In this document: piece after piece, positions 1 to 9,284 of the stretch | Layout of the letters: the number at the start of each line of letters is the position of its first letter | Numbering within the stretch: the first letter of the stretch is position 1 | DNA from: Allorhizobium ampelinum S4 | GTDB taxonomy: Bacteria; Pseudomonadota; Alphaproteobacteria; Rhizobiales; Rhizobiaceae | Reading direction: 5' to 3' | DNA: 64,000 nucleotides | Assembly (NCBI RefSeq): GCF_000016285.1 | Contig: NC_011988.1 | Span: 1,109,501 to 1,173,500 of the forward strand | Notes under the pieces: generated by a model | The model's database searches: none | What the model was told of the DNA's origin: nothing | The model's input: the letters and a program-made list of their open reading frames with translations, nothing else | Position numbers and translations under genes: made by a program

Positions 1-2
1 GC

Positions 3-1337
3 GCTGTCGAGACCGCTCATGCTGCGCTCTATGATGGGCCATGGGCAAAAATGACCGCCACCCAGCGTGGCAAGCTGATCTACCGGCTGGCCGACCTGAT
101 TGCCGCCAATGCGCAAAGGCTGGCAGAGCTGGAAACCCGCGATACCGGCAAGATCATCCGAGAAACAAGCTCACAAATTGCCTATGTCGCCGATTACTAT
201 CGCTATTATGCGGGGCTCGCTGACAAGATCGAAGGCTCGACACTGCCCATTGATAAGCCGGATATGGATGTCTGGCTGCGGCGTGAACCGGTTGGCGTGG
301 TCGCCATGGTCATTCCGTGGAACAGCCAGTTGTTTCTCTCGGCGGTCAAGATCGGCCCGGCGCTGGCCGCTGGCTGCACGATGGTGGTGAAAGCCTCGGA
401 AGACGGTCCGGCCCCGATGCTGGAATTTGCCCGGCTGGTGCATGAGGCTGGCTTTCCGCCCGGTGTCATCAATATCATCACCGGTTTTGGGCCGTCCTGT
501 GGTGCCGCGCTGACCCGCCATCCCAGGGTCGCGCATGTCGCCTTTACCGGCGGGCCGGAGGCAGCACGGCATGTGGTGCGCAATTCTGCGGAAAATCTGG
601 CCTCGACCTCGCTGGAACTGGGCGGCAAGTCGCCGTTTATCGTGTTTGCCGACGCGGATCTGGAAAGTGCTGCCAATGCGCAGGTCTCCGGCATATTTGC
701 CGCGACCGGCCAGTCCTGCGTTGCCGGATCACGGCTGATTGTCGACCGCTCAGTGAAGGATGAATTCCTGGCCCGGCTGAAGACCAAGGCCGAAGCAATC
801 CGCATCGGCAGTCCGCTGGATATGGCAACGGAAGTGGGACCGCTCGCCACAAGACGCCAGCAGGATCATGTCGATGCGCTGGTCAAGGCCTCGCTTGCCG
901 CAGGCGCCCGGTTGGTGACGGGAGGGCAGCGCCCGGATGGTCCGGGCAATTTCTATCCGCCGACCATTCTCGATTGCGATGGCGTCAACTCTCCGTCTCT
1001 GGCGCAGGAGTTTTTTGGACCGGTCCTGTCGGTGGTGTCTTTCGAGGGTGAGGCGGAGGCGCTGCATCTGGCCAATGATACGGCCTATGGCCTGGCATCC
1101 GGCGTGTTTACTCAAAACCTGGCACGCGCGCATCGGATGATACGCGGGCTTCGCGCTGGCGTTGTCTGGGTCAATACCTACCGTGCTGTTTCGCCGATTG
1201 CCCCGTTTGGCGGCTTTGGCCTGTCCGGCCATGGGCGGGAAGGCGGTATGGCCGCAGTGCTGGATTATACCCGCACCAAGACCGTCTGGCTGAAAACCTC
1301 AGATGACCCGTTTCCCGATCCGTTCGTGATGCGGTGA
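3..1337 (+). CDS. NAD(P)-dependent aldehyde dehydrogenase, 5'-truncated by window edge
   Basis: Aldehyde dehydrogenase superfamily enzyme that oxidises an aldehyde to its carboxylic acid in the cytoplasm. The frame is open to the first bases of the window, and the residues before the first ATG (position 51) still match the family (a HAALYDGPWAKM-like stretch), so the true start lies outside and ATG 51 is internal. The general-base glutamate lies in LELGGKSP (about visible residue 204) and the nucleophile cysteine in GQSCVAG (about 239). The C-terminal PFGGFGLSGHGREGG motif is intact. It lies just upstream of a polyamine-type ABC importer, so an aminoaldehyde substrate (betaine aldehyde or aminobutyraldehyde class) is inferred. 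The family is certain, the substrate is not. Confidence 0.9.
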   Translation, partial: AVETAHAALYDGPWAKMTATQRGKLIYRLADLIAANAQRLAELETRDTGKIIRETSSQIAYVADYYRYYAGLADKIEGSTLPIDKPDMDVWLRREPVGVVAMVIPWNSQLFLSAVKIGPALAAGCTMVVKASEDGPAPMLEFARLVHEAGFPPGVINIITGFGPSCGAALTRHPRVAHVAFTGGPEAARHVVRNSAENLASTSLELGGKSPFIVFADADLESAANAQVSGIFAATGQSCVAGSRLIVDRSVKDEFLARLKTKAEAIRIGSPLDMATEVGPLATRRQQDHVDALVKASLAAGARLVTGGQRPDGPGNFYPPTILDCDGVNSPSLAQEFFGPVLSVVSFEGEAEALHLANDTAYGLASGVFTQNLARAHRMIRGLRAGVVWVNTYRAVSPIAPFGGFGLSGHGREGGMAAVLDYTRTKTVWLKTSDDPFPDPFVMR

Positions 1338-1418
1338 TTAAGAACATGCCCCGGATGGATGGCCCAAAAGAAGCAACCGGCATCCGGGTAAGGCACAATC
1401 AAACAAGGACAAGGGAAC

Positions 1419-2429
1419 ATGAAAAACACAACCATTATCGCATCGCTGGCTTTGCTCTTAGGCGTCTCCGGTCAGGCGCTGGCTGCCGACCTGGTGTTCA
1501 CCAGTTGGGGCGGCACCACGCAGGACGTGCAAAAATCCGCCTGGGCGGATAAATTCACCGCCAAAGAAGGCATCAACGTTCTTCAGGACGGTCCGACCGA
1601 TTACGGCAAGATCAAAGCCATGGTTGAGGCCAAGGGCGTGACCTGGGATGTCGTCGATGTCGAAGGCGACTATGCCATTCAGGCAGGCGACAAGGGCCTG
1701 CTGGAAAAGCTGGATTTTAAGACCATCGACAAGACCACGCTCGATCCGCGTTTCGTGACGGATTATTCCGTCGGCAGCTTTTATTATTCCTTCGTGGTCG
1801 GCTGCAACAAGGACGCCGTCGCCGCCTGCCCGAAAAGCTGGACGGACCTGTTCGACACCAAGAAATTTCCCGGAAAGCGAACCTTCTACAAATGGTCGGC
1901 ACCAGGCGTGATCGAAGCCGCGCTGTTGGCGGATGGCGTGACGCCGGACAAGCTTTATCCACTCGATCTCGACCGCGCTTTCAAGAAGCTCGACACCATC
2001 AAGTCTGATATCATCTGGTGGTCCGGGGGTGCGCAGTCGCAGCAATTGCTGGCCTCTGCCGAAGCTCCGTTCGGTTCCTTCTGGAATGGCCGGTTGACGG
2101 CCTTGGCCGCGACCGGTGTGACGGTTGAAACCTCCTGGGCGCAGAACATCACGGCAGCCGATGCGTTGGTCGTGCCGAAGGGCACCAAGAACAAGGAAGC
2201 AGCGATGAAGTTCATCGCTTTCGCAACCTCGCCTGCTGGCCAGGCCGAGATGGCGGCGGGCACTGGCTATGCGCCTGTGAATACCAAGTCACCAGCGCTG
2301 ATGGACCCCGCCATCGCCAAGACCTTGCCGGACCAGCAGACCGCGTCGCAGGTCAATGCCGACATGGCCTATTGGGCCAAGCATCGCGACGAGATTGGCG
2401 AGCGTTGGTACGCTTGGCAGTCGAAATAA
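1419..2429 (+). CDS. ABC transporter periplasmic substrate-binding protein, PotD-like
   Basis: Periplasmic binding protein of 336 residues. It opens with a Sec signal peptide (MKNTTIIASLALLLGVSGQALAA) ending at an Ala-x-Ala-type site near residue 23. The mature protein starts with DLVFTSWGG and has the layout of the spermidine/putrescine (PotD, extracellular solute-binding family 1) group. An AGGGA-like RBS (acaagggaac) precedes the ATG. It is the first gene of an importer that continues with two permeases and an ATPase, and a hairpin separates it from the permeases. A polyamine or related cationic amine ligand is inferred from family and from the flanking aldehyde dehydrogenases. Confidence 0.88.
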   Translation: MKNTTIIASLALLLGVSGQALAADLVFTSWGGTTQDVQKSAWADKFTAKEGINVLQDGPTDYGKIKAMVEAKGVTWDVVDVEGDYAIQAGDKGLLEKLDFKTIDKTTLDPRFVTDYSVGSFYYSFVVGCNKDAVAACPKSWTDLFDTKKFPGKRTFYKWSAPGVIEAALLADGVTPDKLYPLDLDRAFKKLDTIKSDIIWWSGGAQSQQLLASAEAPFGSFWNGRLTALAATGVTVETSWAQNITAADALVVPKGTKNKEAAMKFIAFATSPAGQAEMAAGTGYAPVNTKSPALMDPAIAKTLPDQQTASQVNADMAYWAKHRDEIGERWYAWQSK

Positions 2430-2452
2430 GCCATACTCTAAAGTAAGGCATT

Positions 2453-2481
2453 TCCGGCACCGTAAACCATACGGTGCCGGA
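2453..2481 (+). terminator. intercistronic hairpin after the binding-protein gene
   Basis: An 11-bp perfect inverted repeat (TCCGGCACCGT / ACGGTGCCGGA, 7-nt loop) lies 23 bp after the stop codon, with no T-run behind it. It is better read as an mRNA-stabilising or partial-termination hairpin that raises binding-protein expression over the permeases than as a full terminator. Confidence 0.6.
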
Positions 2482-2552
2482 GCGTCCTCAGCGTTACGGC
2501 ATGTTGCATCCTTTTAATGCAAGGTGCCGGACGGGTTTCGCAAGGAAGCGGC

Positions 2553-3419
2553 ATGGCGTCCCCGATCTCGACCATTGAACAGCCCCATAGAAGCCGGTGG
2601 GGTTTCGGCAATAAAGCCGCGACCCTGCCTGCGCTGGTGTTGATCCTGATTTTCTTCGTTTTACCGGTGCTGGCTCTGCTGACGCGCTCGGTGACGGAGC
2701 CGGTTCTCGGCCTTGGCAATTATGCCGCATTGCTGGGAAGCGCGACCTATCTGAAAATCTTCTTCAACACGTTTTTCGTCTCGGCCTTGGTCACGGCAAT
2801 TTCGCTATTGATCGGCTTTCCCGTTGCCTGGGCGCTCGCGATCATGCCGCAACGATTGGCCTCCGTGATTTTTGCCATCGTGTTGCTGTCGATGTGGACC
2901 AATCTTCTGGCCCGCACCTATGCCTGGATGGTGCTGTTACAGCGCACCGGGGTCATCAACAAAACGCTGATCAGTCTCGGTGTGATCGATACGCCGCTGG
3001 TGATGGTCAACAACCTCGTCGGTGTCACCATCGGGATGAGCTATATCATGCTGCCCTTCATCATTATTCCGCTCTATGGGGTGATCCGCAAGATCGATCC
3101 GGCGCTGTTGCAGGCGGCAGCACTGTGCGGCGCGACGCGCTGGCAGTCGCTGGTGACAGTGCTGCTGCCGCTCGCCATGCCGGGCATGGTGTCGGGCGGG
3201 TTGATGGTGTTCGTCATGTCGCTTGGCTATTTCGTCACACCGTCGCTGCTCGGCGGCACATCCAATATGATGCTGGCCGAACTGATCGCCCAATTCGTGC
3301 AATCGCTGGTCAATTGGGGCATGGGCGGTGCGGCGGCGCTGGTACTGCTGGTGGTGACGCTGAGCCTTTATGCCCTGCAACTGAAACTGTTCGGTGCAGC
3401 CGGTGAGGGAGGGCGCTGA
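2553..3419 (+). CDS. ABC transporter permease, PotB-like
   Basis: Inner-membrane permease of about 288 residues in the binding-protein-dependent transport family. After a polar N-terminus (MASPISTIEQ) come about six hydrophobic helices, and the EAA-type cytoplasmic loop is visible as LLQAAALCGATRWQSLVTVLLPLAMPG. I place the start at 2553, which has an AAGGAAG site 5-6 bp upstream; an in-frame ATG at 2517 lacks a good RBS. It should pair with the downstream permease to form the channel of the polyamine-type importer. Confidence 0.88.
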   Translation: MASPISTIEQPHRSRWGFGNKAATLPALVLILIFFVLPVLALLTRSVTEPVLGLGNYAALLGSATYLKIFFNTFFVSALVTAISLLIGFPVAWALAIMPQRLASVIFAIVLLSMWTNLLARTYAWMVLLQRTGVINKTLISLGVIDTPLVMVNNLVGVTIGMSYIMLPFIIIPLYGVIRKIDPALLQAAALCGATRWQSLVTVLLPLAMPGMVSGGLMVFVMSLGYFVTPSLLGGTSNMMLAELIAQFVQSLVNWGMGGAAALVLLVVTLSLYALQLKLFGAAGEGGR

Positions 3420-3420
3420 C

Positions 3421-4221
3421 ATGCTTTTGAATTTCAACAGCCTTGGCACCTGGAAATGGATTTTGCTGGTCATCACGCTGCTGACGGCGGCGTTTCTCCT
3501 GTTGCCAATCCTGTTTATCGCCGCCTTGTCCTTCGGCTCCTCGCAATGGCTGATTTTTCCGCCACCGGCCTGGACCACAAAATGGTATGGCCAGCTGTTT
3601 GCCGATCCGCGCTGGCTGGATGCCGCCTGGACCAGCTTTCGCATCGCTGTCATCGTCAGCATCCTGTCGGTGCTCATTGGGCTTTATGCGTCGTTCGGCC
3701 TGGTGCGCGGACGGTTTCTGGGGCGGGACGCGCTGCGAGCACTGTTCATGACGCCGATGATCCTGCCCGTTGTGGTGCTGGCCGTGGCGCTCTATGCGTT
3801 TTTCCTGCGCATCGGTCTGAACGGCACGACACTCGGTTTCGTCATTGCCCATTTGGTTGTCGCACTGCCATTCTCTATTCTGGCGCTGACCAACGCGCTG
3901 GAAGGTTTTGACAAATCTATCGAGGATGCGGCGGTGCTGTGCGGTGCCTCGCCGCTGAAGGCGCGGCTGTTGATCACGCTGCCCTGCATCGGCCACGGCT
4001 TGTTTTCGGCGGCGGTGTTTTCATTCCTGACCTCCTGGGATGAGGTCGTTCTGGCGATTTTCATGGCAAGCCCGACCCTACAAACGCTGCCGGTGAAGAT
4101 CTGGGCAACGCTGCGTCAGGATCTGACACCGGTGATTGCCGCGGCCTCCACCCTTCTGATCGTCGTCACCATCGCGTTGATGCTGATCACCGCCCTGGTG
4201 CGCAAAGGACTGAAAGCATGA
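3421..4221 (+). CDS. ABC transporter permease, PotC-like
   Basis: Second inner-membrane permease (266 residues) of the importer. It has about six hydrophobic segments and an EAA loop at SIEDAAVLCGASPLKARLLITLPCIGHG. Its ATG comes one base after the TGA of the preceding permease, with a GGGAGGG site in the end of that gene, so the two are translationally coupled. The family resembles PotC/YdcV. Confidence 0.88.
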   Translation: MLLNFNSLGTWKWILLVITLLTAAFLLLPILFIAALSFGSSQWLIFPPPAWTTKWYGQLFADPRWLDAAWTSFRIAVIVSILSVLIGLYASFGLVRGRFLGRDALRALFMTPMILPVVVLAVALYAFFLRIGLNGTTLGFVIAHLVVALPFSILALTNALEGFDKSIEDAAVLCGASPLKARLLITLPCIGHGLFSAAVFSFLTSWDEVVLAIFMASPTLQTLPVKIWATLRQDLTPVIAAASTLLIVVTIALMLITALVRKGLKA

Positions 4222-5294
4222 CGCCTTTTCTGGAAATTCGCGGTATCCGCAAGCAATATGGCCCGGTGGTCGCGGTGCAGGATGTCAATCTTGAGGTGGC
4301 AAAGGGCGAGTTCATGACCTTTCTCGGCCCATCCGGGTCCGGCAAGAGCACGACACTTTATATTCTGGCCGGTTTCGAACAGCCGAGTGCGGGCGATATG
4401 CTGCTATCGGGCAAGAGCGTGTTGCAGACCCCATCACACCAACGCAATATCGGCATGGTGTTCCAGCGCTACACGCTGTTTCCGCATTTGTCTGTTGGTC
4501 AGAACATCGCCTTTCCGCTGAAAATGCGCGGCTGGTCGAAGGCTGATATCACCGAGCGCGTCCGCAAGATGCTGCAATTGGTGCGGCTGGAAGGTTATGA
4601 GGATCGCAAACCGGCGCAAATGTCCGGCGGTCAGCAGCAGCGTGTCGCGTTGGCCCGGGCGCTGGCTTACGATCCGCCGGTGCTGTTGATGGACGAGCCG
4701 CTTTCGGCGCTGGACAAGAAATTGCGCGAGGAAATTCAGCACGAAATCCGCCGCATCCATCACCAAACGGATGTCACCATCCTTTACGTCACCCATGACC
4801 AGGAAGAGGCACTGCGGCTTTCCGATAGGATTGCGGTGTTTTCCAAAGGGGTGATCGACCAGATCGGCACCGGTGCCGAGCTTTATGCCAATCCGGCGAC
4901 GCGGTTTGTGGCGGAGTTTATCGGGGACAGTGATTTTCTGCCCTGCGTGGTGACGGGTGCCAGGGACGGTAAGGCTGAAATTCAGCTCGGCAGTGATTTG
5001 ACCATAGGAAATATTCCGCTGCATGGGAAAGCGCAGAATGGAAGCAATGCCATGCTGATGCTGCGCCCGGAGCGGTTGACGCTGGTTTCTGCTCAAGGGC
5101 CGGGAATGCTTGCTGCCAAGATTGAAGACATTACGTTTCTCGGCAACACAATTCACATCGCGGTTTTGAGTGAAGGTGGCCATGCCCTGTCCGTGCGTTT
5201 GCCTTTTGGCCATGCCGCACTGGAGGGATTGACGATCGGTGCGCCTGTTGCGCTGGGGTTTGATCCGGTGTCAGCGCATGTTTTCGCAGAATAG
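4218..5294 (+). CDS. ABC transporter ATP-binding protein, PotA-like
   Basis: ATPase subunit of 358 residues that energises the importer. It has Walker A GPSGSGKST (about residues 38-46), the signature [15 protein letters not shown], Walker B VLLMDEPLSALD, the H-loop VTHDQEEAL, and a C-terminal TOBE-type domain (about 240-358) typical of the PotA/FbpC/UgpC branch. The ATG overlaps the upstream stop by 4 bp (ATGA), so it is coupled to the permeases. Confidence 0.92.
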   Translation: MTPFLEIRGIRKQYGPVVAVQDVNLEVAKGEFMTFLGPSGSGKSTTLYILAGFEQPSAGDMLLSGKSVLQTPSHQRNIGMVFQRYTLFPHLSVGQNIAFPLKMRGWSKADITERVRKMLQLVRLEGYEDRKPAQMSGGQQQRVALARALAYDPPVLLMDEPLSALDKKLREEIQHEIRRIHHQTDVTILYVTHDQEEALRLSDRIAVFSKGVIDQIGTGAELYANPATRFVAEFIGDSDFLPCVVTGARDGKAEIQLGSDLTIGNIPLHGKAQNGSNAMLMLRPERLTLVSAQGPGMLAAKIEDITFLGNTIHIAVLSEGGHALSVRLPFGHAALEGLTIGAPVALGFDPVSAHVFAE

Positions 5295-5453
5295 CGTTTT
5301 GGGAGAATTGCATCCTGAAAATGCTATAATCTACAACTTTTACGATCTTGATTAGGATCAACAGCCAGAACCGCCTTTAGCGCTATCATTGCCTCATCGA
5401 CGCGACCGATGTCGGTAAAGCGCGCCGCAGCAATGACTGCAAAGGACGGTTCC

Positions 5454-6845
5454 ATGGCTTACGCAACAACCAATCCCTATACTGGCGAAACTCTTATCAC
5501 TTTTCCCGAAGCAACCGACGCTGCCGTTCAGGCGGCAATCGCGGCGGCGGATGCCGCTTTTCAACAATGGCGACAGACATCCTTTGTCGAGCGCGCCAAG
5601 GTCATGCATGCTGCTGCCGAAATCCTGCGCGGCCAGACGGATGATTATGCCAAGCTGCTGACCCTGGAAATGGGCAAGTTGATGTCTGAAGCACGCGCTG
5701 AGGTGGGGCTTTCTGCCGATATCCTCGATTACTACGCTGTCAATGCCGAGCGCCTGTTGAAGCCGGAACAGCTTCCCGTCGCCGACAAGGCTGAAGGTGA
5801 GGCGATCCTGGTGCATGAGCCTCTCGGTGTGCTGCTGGCCATCGAGCCCTGGAATTTCCCCTATTACCAGATCGCCCGGATCATCGCGCCGCAGCTGTCG
5901 GCCGGAAATACCATGCTGTTGAAACATGCGTCGAATGTGCCGCAATGCGCAGCCGCTTTTGAGCGGTTGATGCTGGAGGCCGGTCTGCCGAAGGGTGCCT
6001 TCACCAATCTTTATGCGACGCGGAGCCAGGTGGAAATGATCCTCAACGATCCGCGCGTCCATGGCGTGGCTTTGACCGGTTCGGAAGGCGCGGGTGCCAC
6101 GATTGCCGCGCAGGCGGGGCAGGCTCTGAAAAAATCCACCATGGAGTTGGGAGGAGCTGATGCCTTCTTGGTTCTGGCCGATGCCGATATGGAAAAGACC
6201 GTGAAATGGGCAGTCTTCGGTCGCCACTGGAATGGCGGTCAGGTCTGCGTCTCGTCCAAGCGGATGATTATCGTCGATGCGGTCTACGATGCCTTTCTGG
6301 AACAATACAAAACCGGTGTCGCTGGGCTGAAAGCCGGTGATCCGTTCGATCCGCAAACGACGCTTGCGCCGCTGTCCTCGCAAGGGGCTGCCGACGAGAT
6401 CCGTCAGAAGATTGCCGAAGCAGTATCCTATGGGGCAACGGCAACTGAAGTGGGGCCGCCGGTGCCAAACCAGGGCGCTTTCGTGCAGCCAACAATCCTG
6501 ACCGACCTGGCTGATGACAATCCTGCCCGTTATTGGGAGTTTTTCGGCCCGGTCTCCATGCTGTTTCGCGCCAAGGATGACGATGACGCGATCCGCATTG
6601 CCAATGATACGCCCTATGGTTTGGGCGGCTCGATCTTCACCCGTGACACCGCGCGCGGGGTTGCTCTTGCCCACCGGATCACCACGGGCATGGTGTTCAT
6701 CAACCATCCGACCATGGTCAAGGCGGACCTGCCGTTCGGCGGCGTCAAACGTTCGGGCTATGGCCGTGAATTGCTGGGCCTCGGCATCAAGGAATTCGTC
6801 AATCACAAGCTGATTGATGTCGTGGATATCGATGCACCGTTCTGA
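5454..6845 (+). CDS. gabD: NAD-dependent aldehyde dehydrogenase, succinate-semialdehyde dehydrogenase type
   Basis: Aldehyde dehydrogenase of about 463 residues. The opening MAYATTNPYTGETL and the overall length fit the short succinate-semialdehyde dehydrogenases. The catalytic Glu is in MELGGAD (about residue 231) and the Cys in GQVCVSSKRM (about 265). Start 5454 has an AAGGAC site and gives the canonical family N-terminus; an upstream start at 5409 would add 15 atypical residues. It lies 159 bp downstream of the importer ATPase, so it may oxidise the semialdehyde produced from imported amines. The family is secure and the substrate is inferred; the gabD symbol is tentative. Confidence 0.85.
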   Translation: MAYATTNPYTGETLITFPEATDAAVQAAIAAADAAFQQWRQTSFVERAKVMHAAAEILRGQTDDYAKLLTLEMGKLMSEARAEVGLSADILDYYAVNAERLLKPEQLPVADKAEGEAILVHEPLGVLLAIEPWNFPYYQIARIIAPQLSAGNTMLLKHASNVPQCAAAFERLMLEAGLPKGAFTNLYATRSQVEMILNDPRVHGVALTGSEGAGATIAAQAGQALKKSTMELGGADAFLVLADADMEKTVKWAVFGRHWNGGQVCVSSKRMIIVDAVYDAFLEQYKTGVAGLKAGDPFDPQTTLAPLSSQGAADEIRQKIAEAVSYGATATEVGPPVPNQGAFVQPTILTDLADDNPARYWEFFGPVSMLFRAKDDDDAIRIANDTPYGLGGSIFTRDTARGVALAHRITTGMVFINHPTMVKADLPFGGVKRSGYGRELLGLGIKEFVNHKLIDVVDIDAPF

Positions 6846-6860
6846 TTTTAGCGCGTAAAA

Positions 6861-6907
6861 TCAAACGCTCACCTCGGTCTGTTTATAAGGTCGAGGTGGG
6901 CGTTTGA
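6861..6907. terminator. bidirectional terminator between convergent operons
   Basis: A long inverted repeat (TCAAACGC...CACCTCG / CGAGGTG...GCGTTTGA) separates the plus-strand aldehyde dehydrogenase from the minus-strand amidohydrolase. A run of A before the left arm would read as U on the minus strand. Confidence 0.7.
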
Positions 6908-6946
6908 CGTAAAGGGACGTTGCGAAAGTTCACAGAGACTTATAAC

Positions 6947-7771
6947 TCAGACACCGTAAAAACGGCGCGCATTGGTCTCGAAAATCAGCGTGAGATCATC
7001 AGGGCCGAAATGGGCGGACACTAAGGTGCGGGCCAGATTGGCAACTTCGCCATAGCTGGCGGCCAGCGTGCAAACCGGCCAATCGCTGCCGAACATCAGC
7101 CGGTTGGGACCGAAACATTTGATAACATGGTCCACATAAGGCCGGAAATCTTCCAGCGCCCAATCGGCACTGGCTTCTGTGACCATGCCGGAAACCTTAC
7201 AGTAGACTTGGTCGAAACTGGCAATTTCCGCCATATGGTCGCGCCAGGGATCAAGTGTGCCTTTGGCAATGTCAGGCTTGGAAATATGATCGACCACAGC
7301 CTTCAGATCCGGCACCTGTCTCAATGCCGCGATCACATGCGGTAAATGGCGTGGGAAGGTCAGGATATCGAAAGGCAGACCGCTGTCAGCGATGGCTTTG
7401 AGGCTATCGATCACCTTCGGGCGCAGGATATAGACGTCGTCGGCCAAGCTTTGCAGCATGGGACGGATGCCAATGAAATCAGGATTGGCGCGGTAGTGTT
7501 TCAGGCGCGTGGAAAAATCATCGGCTTCCAGATCGAGCCAGCCGACAACACCTGCGATGAAATCAGTCTTTGCGGCAAGCGCCAGCAGGAAATCAGTTTC
7601 TGCCTGGGTTTCCGCCGCCTGGACCAGAATGGTCCGGGTTATTCCGGCCCGGCGCATGTCGGGTTCCAGATCCTTTGGCAGAAAATTGCGATAAATCGCT
7701 CCAAGATCAGGCGTCAGCCAGCCGTAATCGCCACGCTCAACTTTCCAGAAATGTTGATGACTGTCGAGCAT
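6947..7771 (-). CDS. amidohydrolase family 2 lactonase, L-fuconolactonase-like
   Basis: TIM-barrel metal-dependent hydrolase of 274 residues. The N-terminal metal motif is DSHQHFW (residues 3-9) and the C-terminal motif is FGSDWPVC, as in fuconolactone, rhamnonolactone and 2-pyrone-4,6-dicarboxylate lactonases. It lies next to a fucose mutarotase homologue and a sugar dehydrogenase, so hydrolysis of L-fucono-lactone to L-fuconate is the likely reaction. It is the last gene of the minus-strand sugar operon. Confidence is high for family and moderate for substrate. Confidence 0.85.
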   Translation of the reverse strand: MLDSHQHFWKVERGDYGWLTPDLGAIYRNFLPKDLEPDMRRAGITRTILVQAAETQAETDFLLALAAKTDFIAGVVGWLDLEADDFSTRLKHYRANPDFIGIRPMLQSLADDVYILRPKVIDSLKAIADSGLPFDILTFPRHLPHVIAALRQVPDLKAVVDHISKPDIAKGTLDPWRDHMAEIASFDQVYCKVSGMVTEASADWALEDFRPYVDHVIKCFGPNRLMFGSDWPVCTLAASYGEVANLARTLVSAHFGPDDLTLIFETNARRFYGV

Positions 7772-7791
7772 CTGAAGCTTTCCACTCTGAC

Positions 7792-8217
7792 TTATGCGGG
7801 ACGAACCACGCCCTTTTTCAGGATGATATTGCCGTACAGCCGACGCTCGCCGGTTGAGATCACTGCAAAGGCGGCTTTGGACCGGTCGTAGAAAGTGAAG
7901 CGGTCGATGAGATCCAGCTCGATTTTGCGATTTTCGGCGCGTTCAATCAGTGCATCGAACTCGGCATAGATGGAGGGCCGTTCGCCTGGCGCGTTCATGA
8001 CACCGGCTGGATATTCGACAAAATCATCGAGCGGCATCAGAGTGAGAATGGCCTCCACCACAGCACAAGCGTCGATGCCCGGCATCTGCACCAGACGGTT
8101 GGCGGCGGTGACTGCTGGGAAGTTGGCATCGGCGATAACGATTTCATCGCCATGGCCCATATCGGCGAGGATAGCGAGAAGATCGCCGGTCAAAAGTGGA
8201 TTGATGGTTTTCAGCAT
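7792..8217 (-). CDS. fucU: L-fucose mutarotase, RbsD/FucU family
   Basis: Protein of 141 residues that interconverts the anomers of a pyranose. The N-terminus (MLKTINPLLTGDLLAILADMGHGDEI) and the C-terminal FYDRSKAAFAVISTGE and YGNIILKKGVV segments closely follow FucU. The catalytic-region His in MGHGDE is kept, while the enterobacterial DAHFPA motif is DANFPA here. Its place between lactonase and sugar dehydrogenase genes supports an aldose substrate handled non-phosphorylatively. Confidence 0.9.
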   Translation of the reverse strand: MLKTINPLLTGDLLAILADMGHGDEIVIADANFPAVTAANRLVQMPGIDACAVVEAILTLMPLDDFVEYPAGVMNAPGERPSIYAEFDALIERAENRKIELDLIDRFTFYDRSKAAFAVISTGERRLYGNIILKKGVVRPA

Positions 8218-8236
8218 GGTCGTCCTCCAGGACAGG

Positions 8237-9268
8237 TTAATGACTTATAAGGCCTTCGGCGCGTAGTTGCGCCCAAAGATCCTCGGGAATGTCCTGTTCG
8301 AACCAACCAATATTGGTGGAGATCTGCTCTGCGGTTTTTGCGCCGATCACCACGCAGGTCGCAGCCGGATGGCGCAGCGGAAACTGGATGGCGGCGGCAG
8401 GCAGCGGCACGGCGAAACTGTCGCAGATTGCCCTCAGCCTTTCGGCTTTATCGATAATGTCCTGTGGTGCATCGGCGTAGTTGAATTTGCGGCGGCCGGT
8501 CGTGGAGGCAAGAATGCCGGAATTGAAGACGCCTGCGACCACCAGCGCCATGCCGCGTTTCTGGGCGAGCGCTAGAAACTGTTGTTCCGCATCCTGGTCC
8601 AGCAACGTATAGCGGCCCGCCAGCATCGAGCAGTCGAGATCGGCTTCTTCCAGGGCGTCTCGGATAATCTGCCATTCGTTCACACCAAGGCCGAAGCCGC
8701 GGATATCGCCCGCATCGCGCAATTCCGTCAATGCCCGGAAGCCGCCGCCCTTGGTCAAGGCCGACCAGTGATGCTCGTGCAAATCGGCATGGGTAACGCT
8801 GCCGATGTCATGCACATAGAGAATGTCGGGCTTGGGAAAGCCCAGGCGCTGCTGGCTATCATCGAAGCTGCGCATGATGCCGTCATAGCTGTAATCGAAC
8901 ACCTCGCGGAAATCCAAGCCGTTCCACCAGCCGGGATCGAGCGGGTTTTTCGGCGGGGCGGGGGGAAGCTTTCGGCCTGCGCGCTCCGTTGTCATCAAGC
9001 GTCCGACCTTGGTGCTGATCGTCCAGTCTCGTTGCTCGGGATTTTTCTCTCGCAACAACGCTCCAACAAGATGTTCGGAACGGCCATTGCCATACATGGG
9101 GGCGGTGTCGAAATAGCGGATACCAGCCTCCCAGGCCCGATCCAGCATGGCGGTGGCATCGTCCTTGGAGACCGCTGCATATAGTCCGCCAAGCGGGGCC
9201 GTGCCGACGCCAAGCGCGGTGACAGTCAGGCCGGTCTTGCCGATGGGGCGTTTCTCAGTCGCTTTCAT
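8237..9268 (-). CDS. aldo/keto reductase, L-fucose (aldose) 1-dehydrogenase-like
   Basis: Aldo/keto reductase of about 343 residues resembling D-threo-aldose 1-dehydrogenase/L-fucose dehydrogenase. It starts MKATEKRPIGKTGLTV with an AAGGAAA site upstream; the frame extends further 5' but the added residues do not fit the family. Catalytic residues visible are Asp and Tyr in YFDTAPMYGNG, Lys in STKVGR and His in YVHDIG. Oxidation of the sugar to its lactone would feed the adjacent lactonase. Pyridoxal 4-dehydrogenase is a close family alternative, less likely in this context. Confidence 0.85.
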   Translation of the reverse strand: MKATEKRPIGKTGLTVTALGVGTAPLGGLYAAVSKDDATAMLDRAWEAGIRYFDTAPMYGNGRSEHLVGALLREKNPEQRDWTISTKVGRLMTTERAGRKLPPAPPKNPLDPGWWNGLDFREVFDYSYDGIMRSFDDSQQRLGFPKPDILYVHDIGSVTHADLHEHHWSALTKGGGFRALTELRDAGDIRGFGLGVNEWQIIRDALEEADLDCSMLAGRYTLLDQDAEQQFLALAQKRGMALVVAGVFNSGILASTTGRRKFNYADAPQDIIDKAERLRAICDSFAVPLPAAAIQFPLRHPAATCVVIGAKTAEQISTNIGWFEQDIPEDLWAQLRAEGLISH

Positions 9269-9284
9269 GCTATTTTCCTTGGCT

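Noticed and set aside
5394..6806. A 470-residue minus-strand open frame
   Set aside because: It is fully antisense to a clear aldehyde dehydrogenase with intact catalytic motifs; its translation has no family features and is a GC-rich shadow.
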